A stretch of 64,000 nucleotides of DNA from Euphorbia lathyris (Eukaryota > Streptophyta > Magnoliopsida > Malpighiales > Euphorbiaceae). Positions 34,122-46,013 of this stretch are shown here, piece by piece. The first letter of the stretch is position 1; each line of letters begins with the position of its first letter. The notes beneath the pieces are model-generated. The model searched no databases, had not been told where the DNA came from, and worked only from the letters and a program-made list of their open reading frames with translations. The position numbers and the translations under genes were made by a program. The stretch lies in assembly GCF_963576675.1 (NCBI RefSeq), contig NC_088910.1:104250807-104314806 (forward strand), in the 5' to 3' direction.

Positions 34122-35615
34122 TTACGAAAAGTATTTCTTAAGCCTATCCAGGTTGGTAGGTTCGGAGAATTCCATGCCGTCCATTGTAGTTAACTTCACC
34201 GCTCCTTTGCTTAGTATCTTCTTCACGACGAATGGCCCTTCCCAGTTAGGCCTAAACTTCCCCCTTGGGTCGGTGTGCGTCACACGGATCTGTTTCAGCA
34301 CCAAATCTCCTTCTTTGATAGGGCTGGTCTTGACTTTTTTATTGAAAGCCTGAGCCATCCTTCTTTGATATAACTGTACGTGGTAAAGGGCTTCCATCCT
34401 TTTCTCGTCAACTAGAGCCAACTGCTCACATCGCCTCTTCACCCATTCCGTCTCGGGGATTTCTGCTTCCACTGCGATTCTCAACGATCGCTTTTCGATC
34501 TCAATCGGCAGGACTGCTTCTGTCCCGTATACCAAGGAGAATGGCGTTGCCCCAGTCGAGGTTCTGATTGTCGTGCGATAAGCCCACAACGTGAGTGGGA
34601 GGTGCTCATGCCAGTTCCGATGTGATTCCACCGTCTTTACGAGAATCCTTTTAAGGTTCTTATTAGCTGCTTCTACTGCCCCATTAGCTTGTGGAAGGTA
34701 CGGAGAAGATCTGTGATGTTCAATGCCATATTCTCGGAAAAGATTCCTTACTTCCCCCTGAAACTGGACCCCGTTATCCGTAATCATGTGATGAGGCACT
34801 CCAAACCTGGTGATCAAGTGTTTTTCAATGAACTTTCTCATCTGCTTGGATCCCAGTTTGCTAAACGACTCTGCTTCTACCCACTTGGTGAAATAATCGA
34901 TGGCGACATCAATAAACTTATGTCCATTTGAAGCGTTAGGCCTTACTTCGCCGATGATGTCGATGCCCCAGGCAGCGAATGGCCAAATAGGTGCTAACAC
35001 ATGTAATTCCATGGCCGGAAGATGATTGCAATCACCGTGGATTTGACAATCGTGATATTTCTTCGCATACTCATTACAATCTCTTTCCATGGTGAGCCAA
35101 TAGAAGCCTTGTCTGATGATTTTCTTGGCTAACACTGCTCCTCCCATATGGGCTCCACAAATTCCTGAATGTACTGATTCCATTGCCTCGCGGGCTTCTC
35201 CCGCATCCAAGCATCTTGGTTGTAACCCATCAATGTGCCTTTTGTAAAGCAAGTCGTTATGGATGACGAACTGACGAGCTAGCCTTCTAATCACAGCTTG
35301 ATCCCTAGGTTCTGACTCTGCCGGATATGTTCCATTTTTCATGAAGTTCACAATATCGAAATACCACGGTTTTTCATCTGCCTCTAACAGCATTACGTCC
35401 TCGTAGCATGGTTTGTGAGATCTCCTCAATACCAACGGTTTCGAGGCAAGGTTCCGGGGGTTGTCCCAAATTGACACCAAAGTGGCCAAGGCATCCGCCG
35501 CCTGGTTCTGTGCTCGAGGAATATGATAGAAACGGCATTCTTTGAATCTTTGTGCCAACCCTTCTAGCTGATCGAGGTACGGGCGTAGTCTTTCTTCTCT
35601 TACCTCCCAGTTTCC
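34122..35615 (-). pseudogene. Tat integrase (end of pol)
   Basis: The largest open part starts at Met 35558 and runs 478 codons. It begins with the end of the archaeal RNase H (PRAQNQAADALATL). An HHCC-like zinc region follows (H..H in SVHSGICGAHMGG, then YHDCQIHGDC, in which the first Cys of the usual pair is His). The integrase core has an intact catalytic triad: the first Asp in WGIDIIGE, the second in ITDNGVQF, and the Glu in NGAVEAANKN. The C-terminal part with GDLVLKQ and GPFVVKK is the DNA-binding domain. It is in the same frame as the rest of pol, separated by a TAA at 35616-35618. The enzyme would insert element cDNA into chromosomes in the nucleus. Confidence 0.9.
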
Positions 35616-35648
35616 TTATGCCTGTTCGATGATTAACTTTGAGTCACC

Positions 35649-36230
35649 CTAAATTTCGACATATGACGCTCCCAGTGCCGCTAATGACTCTAAACCATAA
35701 ATGCACGCTTCATACTCGGCCATATTATTGGTGAGAGGGAAGGATAACTTCTTGGCCATCGGGATCCTTTCTCCTTCTGGTGAAATAAGTAGTACTCCAA
35801 CTCCAGCTCCATTCGAATTAACTGCTCCGTCGAAGAACATTTTCCATGGTATAACTTCAATTGCGTTTAAGTGCTCATCGGGGAAATCATAATTTATCTC
35901 TTCCTCTTCTGCATTCAGAGGTTGGTTGGCCAGAAACTCTGCCACGGCCCTCCCTTTGATAACTTTCTTCGTTACATATTCAATGTCAAACTCGGATAAA
36001 AGTAGTAACCATCGGGCTAGTTTCCCTGTCAAAGACGGAGTTCGGTACAGATACTTCACGGGGTCCATCCGAGAAATAATGATCACTTTATACGATTGGA
36101 AATAGTGCCGCAGTTTCTTTGTCAACCATACTACTGCCACGCATGTCTTTTCGATCATGTTGTACTTGAGCTCGTACTCCAGGAATTTCTTACTCAAATA
36201 ATACACCGCGTGCTCCACACCGGTGTCTCC
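35649..36230 (-). pseudogene. Tat RNase H and archaeal-type RNase H
   Basis: This piece lies in the pol frame between a TAG at 36231-36233 and a TAG at 35649-35651. The first part (HAVYYLSKKFLEYELKY and on) is the tail of the normal retroviral-type RNase H and connection. The second, from WKMFFDGAVNSNGAGVGV through NNMAEYEACIYGL, is an archaeal-type RNase H with its first Asp and Glu present. Its Asp in GDSKL lies beyond the stop. A second RNase H of this kind is the hallmark of the Tat lineage. It would remove RNA from RNA-DNA hybrids. Confidence 0.9.
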
Positions 36231-38930
36231 CTATTGAGCCAACATTGCCCCAATAGATCGCTCCTCAATTGCTACATAGAGGAGAAGCGGCTTTCCCAGT
36301 TTAGGCAGTCTCAGCACTGGCGGATTAGACAAATAGTTCCGGACGCTCTCCAGAGCTTGCTGACACTTATCATTCCAAGTAACGGGTTGGTCTTTCCTTA
36401 GCAACTTAAAGATTGGCTCGCAGATTGCGGTGAGTCTCGCTATGAACCGACTGATATACTGAACCTGCCCCAGAAACCCTCTCACTTCCTTCTCATTTCT
36501 CGGCGCCGGCATCTCCTGTATAGCCTTCACTTTATCAGGATCCACCTCGATTCCCTTATTTCCGATTACATAGCCTAAGATTTTCCCCGACGAAACGCCA
36601 AAAAAGCACTTCTTCGGGTTTAACCTTAGCTTGAATTCTGCAATTCGGGCCAAAAACTTCTCGAGCGCGGCAAAATGCCCTTCTCTTGTCTCTGATTTGA
36701 CCATCATATCGTCCACGTAGACTTCTACCTCCTTGTGTATCATATCATGGAACAGTGCTGTGGCCATTCGCTGATAAGTTGCCCCGGCATTTTTCAAACC
36801 AAACGGCATTACTCTGTAACAGTATGTCCCCCACTCGGTTGTGAACGAGGTTTTTGCTTTGTGCTTTTCGGCCATCTGAACTTGCATGTAGCCCATGAAA
36901 CCATCCACATTCGTGTGTAAGACGCTTGACGCTGCACTGTCGATCAATACGTCGATATGAGGCAATGCGAACTCATCCTTGGGGCATGCCTTGTTAAGAT
37001 CTCTATAATCAACGCACATCCTTACTTTGCCGTCCTTTTTTGCGATTGGCACCACATTTGCGACCCAAAGGGGATAGTCGATCACTTCGATGAATCCTGC
37101 TTCTAACTGCTTCTTCACCTCCTCTCTGATCTTATCTGCCCATTCTGGTCTCATACGTCGGAGCTTTTGCTTTACGGGCTTTGCTTCGGGGTAAGTTGGA
37201 ATGCGGTGAGTTACGATAGATTGATCAATTCCAGGCATGTCTTCGTATGTCCATGCGAATACAATTTCGTATTTTTTAATTATTCTCTCGAATTCTTTTC
37301 TCTCTTCAATAGTTAATTCTTGAGCAATTTGTATAAGTTTAGGATTTTCATCCGTACCAAGATTGAAAGTTGACATTTCTATTGCATTGATTTCAAATGT
37401 AGGCATGTTATATGAATGAGAATGCATGGAATGATCATGATCGACATCAAGCAAGTAAGCAAAATCAGAATTCATTTCATTGATAGCATGGGTGATTACA
37501 TCATCTGATTCAAACAAAGCAGTAATACAATTTTCATCATCAGGGTCTTCGGACTTCTCATGAATTTTGGAGGTACTAGGCTCATCTCCCGCTCCTGCAG
37601 TTGCTTCAATGGTGATGACTTGTTCCTCGGTATTCAAATCCAGCATCATAATCTCCTCGACAAAGCAGCTCGCTTTTCCTTTGCCCCAGTCGGCAACATC
37701 ATTGAAGATTTCGAACCCCGGCAGAATCTTTCCTTCTGTGCTAGTCCATGCCTCGGGGGTCCCTGAATACGCCTTTCCATGCCCCTCGTTCACGAAGTAC
37801 TTCCTTAGGCCCACTTTTCCTTCACCACTCACGTTGGACGGACCTCCCTGCTCATATCCCAAACCCCTCCGGGTTTTCTGACTCTTAAAGTCCGGAAATT
37901 CTGGCAACCCCTGATGGTGTGCTCCTAAGCCCATTCCTGGGATGAAACCTCCCTTCATCATCTTCACCACATCGGTGGTCATGCTGGACTCATAAATCCC
38001 GGAGACTTGGAATCCGGAGAAAAGTTGAGGCTCAATTCCCAATGCCGCCACCGAGCTCAATTTCTCAGCTCTGATTGTCACTATCTCCTCCCCGAAGGGG
38101 AATTTAATCATTTGGTGGAGCGTGGAGGGCACACCTCCCAACTTATGGAACCAAGGGCGTCCCAACAGTACAGCAAAGGTTACCGGTATATCCAGCACGG
38201 TGAACTCAGTTTCTTCTTCATGCGGCCCCACTTTCAACTTGGCCTTGAAGACTCCTTCAATGTGCCTATGGCTATCGTCATACGCTCTAATCACAGTTTC
38301 AGAGGCTGTCAGGTCTCCTCTCTCCACTCCCAACTTCGACAAGAGCTTCAAAGGACAAACATTAATGGCCGATCCATCATCGACCATCACGCAACTAGTC
38401 TTCTTTCCGTTAATTTCCGCTCGGATATACAAAGGCTTATTGTGAGCCTTCCCCTCTTCTGGGAGATCCTTGTCAGTAAATGTGATCTCAGTATCGGTGG
38501 AGATAACCAGATTCTGCAATTCTTTCATCAAGTTCTCACGATGGTACTTAGAATGGCATAGAACTTCCCAGACTGTGGACTTAGCTTGTGTCTTCTTCAA
38601 CTGCTCCAGAACTTGGTCATCGGGCTTAGGAGCCGACCCTTCTCCAATCTCAGTTTCTATCATAGGTGCCTTTCCCTCGGCCACACGACCTGATCTCGTC
38701 ATTACCGTGATTTCCGGCTCATCATCCGATTCGTCCCAAATGTTAATAGGAATCCTCTGATTGGCATCTTCCTCGTCCGAAGAACTCTCCCAAATGTCCA
38801 CGACCATTAAATCCATGACGTGAGGAACATTCGGATTCAAGTAAAAGGGATCCACCGATCCATACAAGGCCCAACCTATCAACTCATCATAATCCCGGAG
38901 GGACACTCTGCTCATCCTTCTAGCGGCCAA
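36231..38930 (-). pseudogene. Tat protease and reverse transcriptase
   Basis: 899 open codons. Residues 1-120 continue from the preceding gag-like ORF with acid-rich text. An aspartic protease lies at about 165-270, with VDDGSAINV as active-site motif (positions 183-191) and LLGRPW later. A G-patch-like segment follows (about 329-360, PGMGLG). Reverse transcriptase spans about 555-790: RMCVDYRDLNKACPKD, VMPFGLKNAGATYQ and the catalytic YVDD at 738-741. The RNase H beginning LLLYVAIEE has Ala where the catalytic Asp is expected, as often when a second RNase H is present. It ends at a TAG (36231-36233). The frame is shared with the ORF upstream and the pieces downstream. Confidence 0.93.
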
Positions 38931-38942
38931 CGGAATAGCACC

Positions 38943-40097
38943 TCATTGTATGCACATAAGCTGCACCTTATCGCTCATTGTTTCATGACACTGCTCATAA
39001 CGGTGCCTCCACCTCCTAGCATAGTCCACAAATGGTTCCTCGGGGAACTGCCTGATCCTATCCAGATCCTCCAGGGATCCCGTCCATGAAACATACATCT
39101 CATATCTTGCCACAAAGGCACTCCTGAGCGGTACCCAATGACCCATTTCCTCCTCTGATAGGCCTTGATGCCACAACAAGGCTTCTCCCATTAAGGTTTC
39201 CGGAAAATGTTCATGTAATTCACACTGTGGGAATCCGGCGTCATACATATGATTGCGGAATAACCTTGCATGCTCAACAGGATCCTGGTATCCACCATAC
39301 CTAGGCATCGCTAACACCGCATCAGGTGTTTGGTAAGACGGGGAATCCGGGGTTTGCTCTGCCAGCATCCATATTGTATACTCCTTGATAAATCTTTTCG
39401 TCATTACCGCCCAATCGGTCTTATCATACATCAGCAACGACATGTACCACATTAACGGTTCACCCATCAATGAATTGCAAAACAAGCTAGTGATCTCTTC
39501 CTCTTTAAAACCCAAGGGTGCCATAGCCGACAAGTAGAAGTGAAGGTGCTCCATAGGGTCCTTATTGCCGTTATACTTACTAACCCTCGGTAGCGGACGT
39601 TTGATGGGTCCGATCTGCATTGCAAAGCGCTCTGCGGCCCTGTCCTCGGCTCTTTGGTACTTTTCTAAGAATAAATCTGATAATTGATCCCAATCATGCT
39701 TGCAAGAGTCGGGTAATGAGTGGAACCATTCCAAAGGCTCGCCTGTCAGCGAATGGTTAAACCATTGAGCAATCTCATCCACCCCGAAGGATTCGACAAA
39801 CATATCGCGCATATATTCACGCAAGTGCACCTCGGGGTTTTCTCCACCACTAAACAGACCCAATTCTGGCACAATAGTCCGAGACGACCCTTCCCCGGTC
39901 TCTTCGGCACTATCTTCATCATACGGTGCTCCACCGTCCAACCCTTCATCCATTAGTTCATTCTCCTGTTCCTCGCCAAGGAAGGACACATATAGACCAT
40001 TTCCCACATTGTTCTTTTCATCGGAGTCCAACAACTCCTCTACATTCTCCTCGAAGGATTCCATCACTACACGTTCTGTTAGACCCATTCCGATCAT
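38943..40097 (-). CDS. Second gag-like ORF with three tandem capsid-type modules
   Basis: 384 codons. After an acidic N-terminus (about 1-75) come three related modules, starting near residues 82 (FSGGENPEVHL), 175 (YNGNKDPMEHL) and 267 (YGGYQDPVEHA), a period of 92-93 residues. Each then has L.GE.L.W...L (SLTGEPLEW, SLMGEPLMW, TLMGEALLW), a W and a F...Y at matching distances. This is the pattern of the retrotransposon gag capsid domain seen in the separate gag ORF. Only the third has the second half (EEPFVDYARRWRHRYE). The start ATG overlaps the gag stop as ATGA. The TGA at its end (38943-38945) is in frame with protease, so in an ancestral copy this may have been one gag-protease-pol frame. 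The role is unknown; a structural particle protein is the natural guess. Confidence 0.75.
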   Translation of the reverse strand: MIGMGLTERVVMESFEENVEELLDSDEKNNVGNGLYVSFLGEEQENELMDEGLDGGAPYDEDSAEETGEGSSRTIVPELGLFSGGENPEVHLREYMRDMFVESFGVDEIAQWFNHSLTGEPLEWFHSLPDSCKHDWDQLSDLFLEKYQRAEDRAAERFAMQIGPIKRPLPRVSKYNGNKDPMEHLHFYLSAMAPLGFKEEEITSLFCNSLMGEPLMWYMSLLMYDKTDWAVMTKRFIKEYTIWMLAEQTPDSPSYQTPDAVLAMPRYGGYQDPVEHARLFRNHMYDAGFPQCELHEHFPETLMGEALLWHQGLSEEEMGHWVPLRSAFVARYEMYVSWTGSLEDLDRIRQFPEEPFVDYARRWRHRYEQCHETMSDKVQLMCIQ

Positions 40098-41470
40098 GCT
40101 ACCCTATGATTAGGCAATGGATTACGCCTAGTGGAAGGGTTCGCTGATGAAGGATCAGCTATCTTTTTCTCCTCGATTAAATCTTGGATTTCGTGTTTCA
40201 ATCTCTCACAATTCTTAATTGTATGCCCATAATTGCTGTGGAACTCGCAGTATCCCCTAGCTTGTATCTGCGGAGTGGGTGGAGCTTTATTATAAGGTGT
40301 AAGGGGTTTCAACAATCCCTTTTTCTGCAAACGTTCAAAAACCTTTGCGTAAGTCTGATCAAACTTGGCGAACCGCCTCTTTTCGATAGCATTAAGATCA
40401 AGCACTTTTACTGCAGCAGAGTCTGTACTCGCACTTGGCCCTCCGGCACTATATCCAGACTTCGTCCACTTGGTATATGCTTTCTTCGGCTCTCCATCCC
40501 CCTCAACGGTCAAGGCACAACTGTACATCTGATTAAAGTCGGTAAAAGGCATATACCGCAGCTCATTCTTGATATACGACAATGTGTTGCCAACCACCAT
40601 TCGGATCTGATCTTGCTCAAGCGGCTTCTGTTTCATGACCGCGGCCTTAGCCCTCCATCTTTTCACAAAATCGGAAAAAGATTCCCCAGCCTGTTGCTTA
40701 GTGCTCTCTAGCTCCTTCAAAGTGACCTCCAGCATGGTGTTGAAGCTATACTGAGCGATGAATGACTTCGCTAATTCCTTCCAATCCCTCTTCATCACCA
40801 TTGGTAATGCATGAAACCATGTGAGGGCAGCCCCCTCAAGATAAGTGTTAAACAACCCTAGGACCTGATCCTCCGTCAGGATCGTGTGCTTCATCACCGC
40901 AACATACTGATTCATGTGAGCGGTGGGATCTCCCGTTCCATCGAACTTTTTCATGTCAGGGAGCCGAAATTTCAAAGGCAAAGCTGTTGCCGACAAACAA
41001 TTCTTCAAGTTATAGAAATGCTGACTTCCGGAGCTTCCTCCATGCAAGTCCTGCACTTCCTGTGTGATATGTTGCTTCCACTCCTCTTCCTTAGCTTTCT
41101 CTTTCTCTAACTGTTTTCGGATATAATCCTGATAATCCTCCTCATTCCCAAAGTGAGGGCCATCGTTCACCTCATTCTCAGCACGCTTACTACCACCATT
41201 GTCATCTTTCATCGCCAGCTTAGCTATCTGGGCCGCTATTATTGCTAACTGCTCGTTGATGTTGTTCACAGAGTTTTCCAATCCGGCCACTTTTTCATCG
41301 GTCGCAGACATACTGGCTGAAGACTGAGTATACTCGGACGAAGATGATTCCGAAGCCACAACTGCCGATTCAGAACTGTCAATTTGTAACTGGTCAAACT
41401 GCCTAACTAGCCGACTGCTCTTTCGGTACCACAATCGCTTAATGATGACGTCTGCGCGAACGGTATCCAT
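40094..41470 (-). CDS. Tat gag protein
   Basis: 458 codons with no break. A low-complexity N-terminus with Ser and a coiled-coil-like stretch (about 60-140) precedes the retrotransposon gag domain (about 169-330). That domain shows FDGTGDPTAHMNQY, LEGAALTWFHALP, DWKELAKSFIAQY and AGESFSDFVKRWR. Near the end is a CHHC zinc motif (CEFHSNYGHTIKNC, 408-421) followed by ERLKHEIQDLIE, typical of Tat/Ogre gag proteins. The product forms cytoplasmic particles that package element RNA. The stop (40094-40096) overlaps the next ATG by the tetramer ATGA, which would suit re-initiation or a frame change. Confidence 0.92.
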   Translation of the reverse strand: MDTVRADVIIKRLWYRKSSRLVRQFDQLQIDSSESAVVASESSSSEYTQSSASMSATDEKVAGLENSVNNINEQLAIIAAQIAKLAMKDDNGGSKRAENEVNDGPHFGNEEDYQDYIRKQLEKEKAKEEEWKQHITQEVQDLHGGSSGSQHFYNLKNCLSATALPLKFRLPDMKKFDGTGDPTAHMNQYVAVMKHTILTEDQVLGLFNTYLEGAALTWFHALPMVMKRDWKELAKSFIAQYSFNTMLEVTLKELESTKQQAGESFSDFVKRWRAKAAVMKQKPLEQDQIRMVVGNTLSYIKNELRYMPFTDFNQMYSCALTVEGDGEPKKAYTKWTKSGYSAGGPSASTDSAAVKVLDLNAIEKRRFAKFDQTYAKVFERLQKKGLLKPLTPYNKAPPTPQIQARGYCEFHSNYGHTIKNCERLKHEIQDLIEEKKIADPSSANPSTRRNPLPNHRVA

Positions 41471-43395
41471 TAGTATGTATGCATGATTTTATATGCATGA
41501 TTCGTGGTGTGTGCGTTTATTTATTTACGGATATATAAGATAAGAAGAACAAATGTTAGTCTAATTGCACGTATCACAACATCTCTCTTCCACCCTTATT
41601 CCTCCACACACTGGTTGGTCCAGGTCTCTTTCCTAGGATTTTGGTTTGGGGCTCACATTGCGGTCCAGGGGACGCGTGATGCCGTCGATTATTGCGGAAA
41701 AGTAGATCAGTCATCAGACAATACAGTTCATTTTGATGTATCAACGTTCAATGACTAAGAAATCGACCAAGTTGGATTGTCCTTTCGGAATAACTCGTCT
41801 TTCGTCCTTTCGTGAGACGCATTACTTCGGGTTTTGACCCCCTTTGAGCGCATCTCAGTTTTTTAGACGTGGTACGAGTTATTCTTCTAGTCCAATCGTT
41901 CGTTATTGTCAATGACTCGTTCCCTTTTGTTCGCGCGGGTTCGTGTCTCGATTTTTGGATTACAACGGGATCTTTTGGATCTATCGAGAGACGTAACCAC
42001 GTGTTTATTTAGTGATGGAATCACTTTTGGATTTTATTTTAGGGAACGGACTCATCGCGTAACGCGTTTGTTTTTAGCGTTGAGGATCCGTTTGCTCATT
42101 TTAGCTACGTGAAAAGACGGCGAGCCTTATTTTGAGCGCACGGTAACCTTTCGGCTAGCAACAGTTCGTTGTTCTTCCCAATTCACGGGATATATCATCT
42201 TAGTGTGGTTATAGAAAATCCACGTTTCGTTGACTCGCATGCTTATTCGAAGCGAGGATATCACCGTTCTTTTTCCTTTAGGCACGAATTAAGCAAACAC
42301 GTACATCGGACCATATTTCTTGCAGTTTTGGTAACGGTCGAAATGATCAAGTCGTTAGTCAAAACCCGCAGTCTCGTCCATATGGCGCAATTGTATGGTT
42401 TGGCTTAATTCGGCTTCGAGATTTTAAATGGGGTATACACTCGTTCGAGGCACGTATTCAACGGCATTGGTTTATTTTCTTTAACTACGCTCGGGATTGA
42501 CATATATCGTAAATTCGGAATGATTTTGGTCGTTTAGTTCATTTTTCTTTTTCTTTTATTTTCTTAGTCACCTTTGCGGACACATCCATTTCTCTTAAGA
42601 ACGACGCGGGGCATAATGTAAAAGCTCGTCTTTTATTCGGAAGGGACAGGCTACTTGTGCGAAACTTTTCACGTTACGATAGGGTCGTTCAAAACAGAAA
42701 TGTTCTTCGTTTTCGTTTCGTTATGATCTCGTTTTATCCCAATTTATTTAAAGAATGTGAATAACGGCTACTGTTACTATAGTCTTTTGAATCGAAGTAT
42801 AACTATCCTCAACACCAAACCGACTCATACTAATACGTGCTTACGTCGTAACACATTTTCTGAACATGTGCCTTCGTCGGGACACAGAAAGGGACAAGGC
42901 GGGCCGTACATGTTCATTCATACGAGATGACTAAGTCGTCTTTAGTCTAAATCATTTCGATGTTTTAGGGTAATTAGTATGTCGACTCAAGAGTATATAT
43001 TAACGCATCATTTCCTTTTCTTTACATACTTTAGGATTTAGACACGTATCATGGCGATTTGAAAACACGAACTGATTCATTTATCACGCTAAAAATAGTA
43101 ACGGGTAATCCTATGGCAACTTCTAAGACTACTATATGTTGACACGGCTGAGCGCGGGACCTCACAGGACCGCACAAATTCGCCCCTAACGAATGGATGG
43201 GGACCCTTTGGCGCCTTACTGTAAGGGGGAACTTACACTAGCCTCTTTCGAGCGACGAATGGACTCTCGCTAGAGGTTTCGCAGAAATTACCCAAAGGGT
43301 TTGCAATAATGCACATGAATGCATACGAAAAGAAATAATACGATCCGTCCCCGTTAAGGGCTTAATACACGCCTTCCGGAATCAAATTTCTCGCT
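41471..43395 (-). other. Leader of the Tat element, non-coding
   Basis: 1.9 kb between the primer site and gag. No minus-strand frame of convincing length is present, so the extra ORF that Ogre elements often carry ahead of gag is not seen. Composition is balanced, unlike the AT-rich copia leader. Confidence 0.6.
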
Positions 43396-43413
43396 TCCCC
43401 AGCAGAGTCGCCA
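43396..43413 (-). other. Primer binding site of the Tat element
   Basis: On the minus strand TGGCGACTCTGCTGGGGA follows the 5' LTR by two bases. From memory this is the arginine-tRNA-type primer site of Ogre/Tat elements; the tRNA identity was not checked. Confidence 0.85.
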
Positions 43414-45749
43414 CTTGTTAGACGAGGTGCCGCGGCCTAATCTCCCGGGCGGACCGGGGGGTGGACACCTCATGGCGACCTAAGCGGTGATTGGCACCAA
43501 AAGCAACCAATCGTGGAATCAAGCTGCTCGGCAGGACCGGAGCTCGGAGATATGGAAGAGTCGCCACCCACGAATGGGAAAATGAACACCAATCCCTTGC
43601 GGGAGACCGGTGTGGGTTCGGGAAACTTAGGTACGAGCCGAGAAGGCTAGCTCCTTTCCGGAGAAAGGCTACTAGGCACCCCGACATCGCCCGGTTATGA
43701 ACCACCGGCCTCCTACTCAGCATGTTAGGCGATAACGGACTAATCGTATACTTCTTTAAGTTTAAAATTCATTTGAAACCTTTTCTTTCTCTTTTTGGAA
43801 ACCGTTTTGAGCATATATTATTGAAAAGCCACATTAGTAAAGAATCACCCATTTATATTATACATACACAGAGAAGGGGGAAGAAAGAAGTGATTTATTT
43901 ACAACTTTATTTAAATGTCATGTTGTGTGTTTATTCTATGCTAACTTATTTCCCCCCAAAACGAGTTTATTTACGTGGTTCGCACCTTAATCGCCGTTGG
44001 AACGATTTAGGTGCGTTTTAAAACCCCGATTGGTGAAGTTTACTCGAATCGCCGTTGGAACGACTCAAGTGTTTGAAAACGTTTGAGATAAAAACCTTTA
44101 GTAAGAAAACGTGGTTAAACATACAAGTCCATTTTATTTTGTACAAATTCTTTTGAGAAAATGGTTCAAAATATTCGATTATTCACAATGAAAATGATTT
44201 TAATTACAAGGTTCACTTAATCCGCCTTTGGAACGGATTAAGGTTTTAAAACGTGGTGTTTTGAAAACGATTTGAAATATTAACAAAACAACTATATTTA
44301 TTTACATGAACCTCTAAAAATTCATTAGTTTAAATAATTAAATTGAAAACTCTTTTTTTGTGATTTATTTTCTCCTTTTATTTAATGGACTCTTTACCTA
44401 TTATAATTACAATAATAAACCCATTTAAACCAAGATTCACTCCCAAATAAAGCCCATTTGAAACATGGACCCATAAATGGTCCAAAAGAATAAAGAAAAT
44501 AATTTAAGCATATATATATACATTCAAATCAAAAAGAGAATATGAAAATAAAAGTTAATAAAAAAAAACTATATAATACATATATGAAAATACTAGATAT
44601 AATACATTTATACTTTAAAGAGGTGGAAATAGTAAATAAATCTCATTAGATAAGAAAATAACATTTATCCAAAATAGTTTCATATAATAAACAATAACAT
44701 AACCCAAATATCCCAAAACTATATATATACATAACTAATATAGTTTTAAATACCAAAAATAACATATATCCATATACTAATACTTACTAATTAGTTCCCA
44801 AAATGCCCAAATAAATAACCTTTTAAAATAGAATCTAATATAACTCAAATGAATAAAAAAGGAGAATATATATATACATATACCTATGCTTAAAAAATTG
44901 AATAAAAAATGATATACAAACATCCTAAATAATTATATACACTAAATATCTAAAATGGTTTGAAAATATATATTACATAACTATACATATATATATATTA
45001 AGGATTAAAAGCTTAAAAGTTAAGAAAAATGGACTGAAATGGCATTTTTTACGTTTTGGCAGATTTACCGACGAAAAATCCGTCGGTAAACAGCAATTAG
45101 TGACAGAAACGGAAAATTACAGCAGCACTCCAATTGTTTCCAGATTTATTCAAAAGCTTTAAATTAAGTCTAATTCAATCGTTTTGGATTTCCGAACTAC
45201 AAAAAATGGATCATAGTCAATAACGGAAATTCCTAAAACAACGTTTTTATTTTAAAACATTATTCGGAAATTCTTTTAAATTAAAACTTATAATTACAAC
45301 GTTTCTAACACCCGAACTACCTTTTTATCGGATCACGGTTCGTATTGGGATATCAAAACGAGGTTTTTTATTTTAAAGCAAAACCGAATTTTATTCAACA
45401 CGAGACGGGAATTAAATAAATACGAAAAATTAAATAAAACGTGATAAATAAATAAATGACAAAATAAATAAAATTATAACATAAAAAGAAATAAATTAAA
45501 TAAAATAAAACGAGTCTAGTCCTCGAATAATACCTCAAGTTCGGTATCTGACAGTCGAAGCCGATTGATTCCACGAGTCGTGATTTTCCGGTTTTTTGTG
45601 TTTTTTTAGTAAAAATTTAACTTTGGGAAATTCGGAATTTTTGAGAAAAAAAATATCTTTCTCAAAAAAAATCACTTTCTCTCTCTAAAAATGTTTAGAG
45701 TGAGAAAGGCTCCAAAATCCTTCCCCCCTCAAATGCTTGGGGATCCGTG

Positions 45750-45758
45750 CCTTTTATA
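45750..45758 (-). promoter_or_regulatory. TATA box of the Tat 5' LTR
   Basis: TATAAAAGG on the minus strand, 23 bases after the edge of the palindrome array. This is the copy expected to drive the element. Confidence 0.8.
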
Positions 45759-45780
45759 GGCAAACGGGTCCCCGGACCAA

Positions 45781-46013
45781 TGGGCGACGCCCGAGTAAAA
45801 TCGGGCGTCGCCCAAAGGGTTGGGCGGCCGCCCAAAGCATGTTGGGCGGCCGCCCAACCTCGCGTTGGGCTACCGCCCAACAATTGTTGGGCGATCGCCC
45901 AACGATTGTTGGGCGGTCGCCCAACAGCGTTGGGTTAGCGCCCAACGCGAGGTTAGGCGCGTGCGCCCAACTGTCGTTGGGCGTCCGCCCGACGCGGTTG
46001 GGCGCTCGCCCAA
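45781..46013. repeat. Array of GC-rich palindromes in U3 (5' LTR)
   Basis: The same kind of array as at 28959-29188, but the units are not all identical between LTRs. Here one palindrome with the central TA is missing, and a unit reading CCCAACGCGAGGTTAGGCGCGTGCG is altered. The array therefore changes faster than the rest of the LTR. Confidence 0.9.

Noticed and set aside
35616..36233. In-frame TAG/TAA codons as programmed readthrough
   Set aside because: Three stops within 620 bases, at places inside conserved domains, look like mutations; readthrough normally uses one stop at a gag-pol border.
41504..42408. Plus-strand frames in the Tat leader
   Set aside because: They have no domain or composition of a real protein and lie opposite the element's direction; treated as chance frames.
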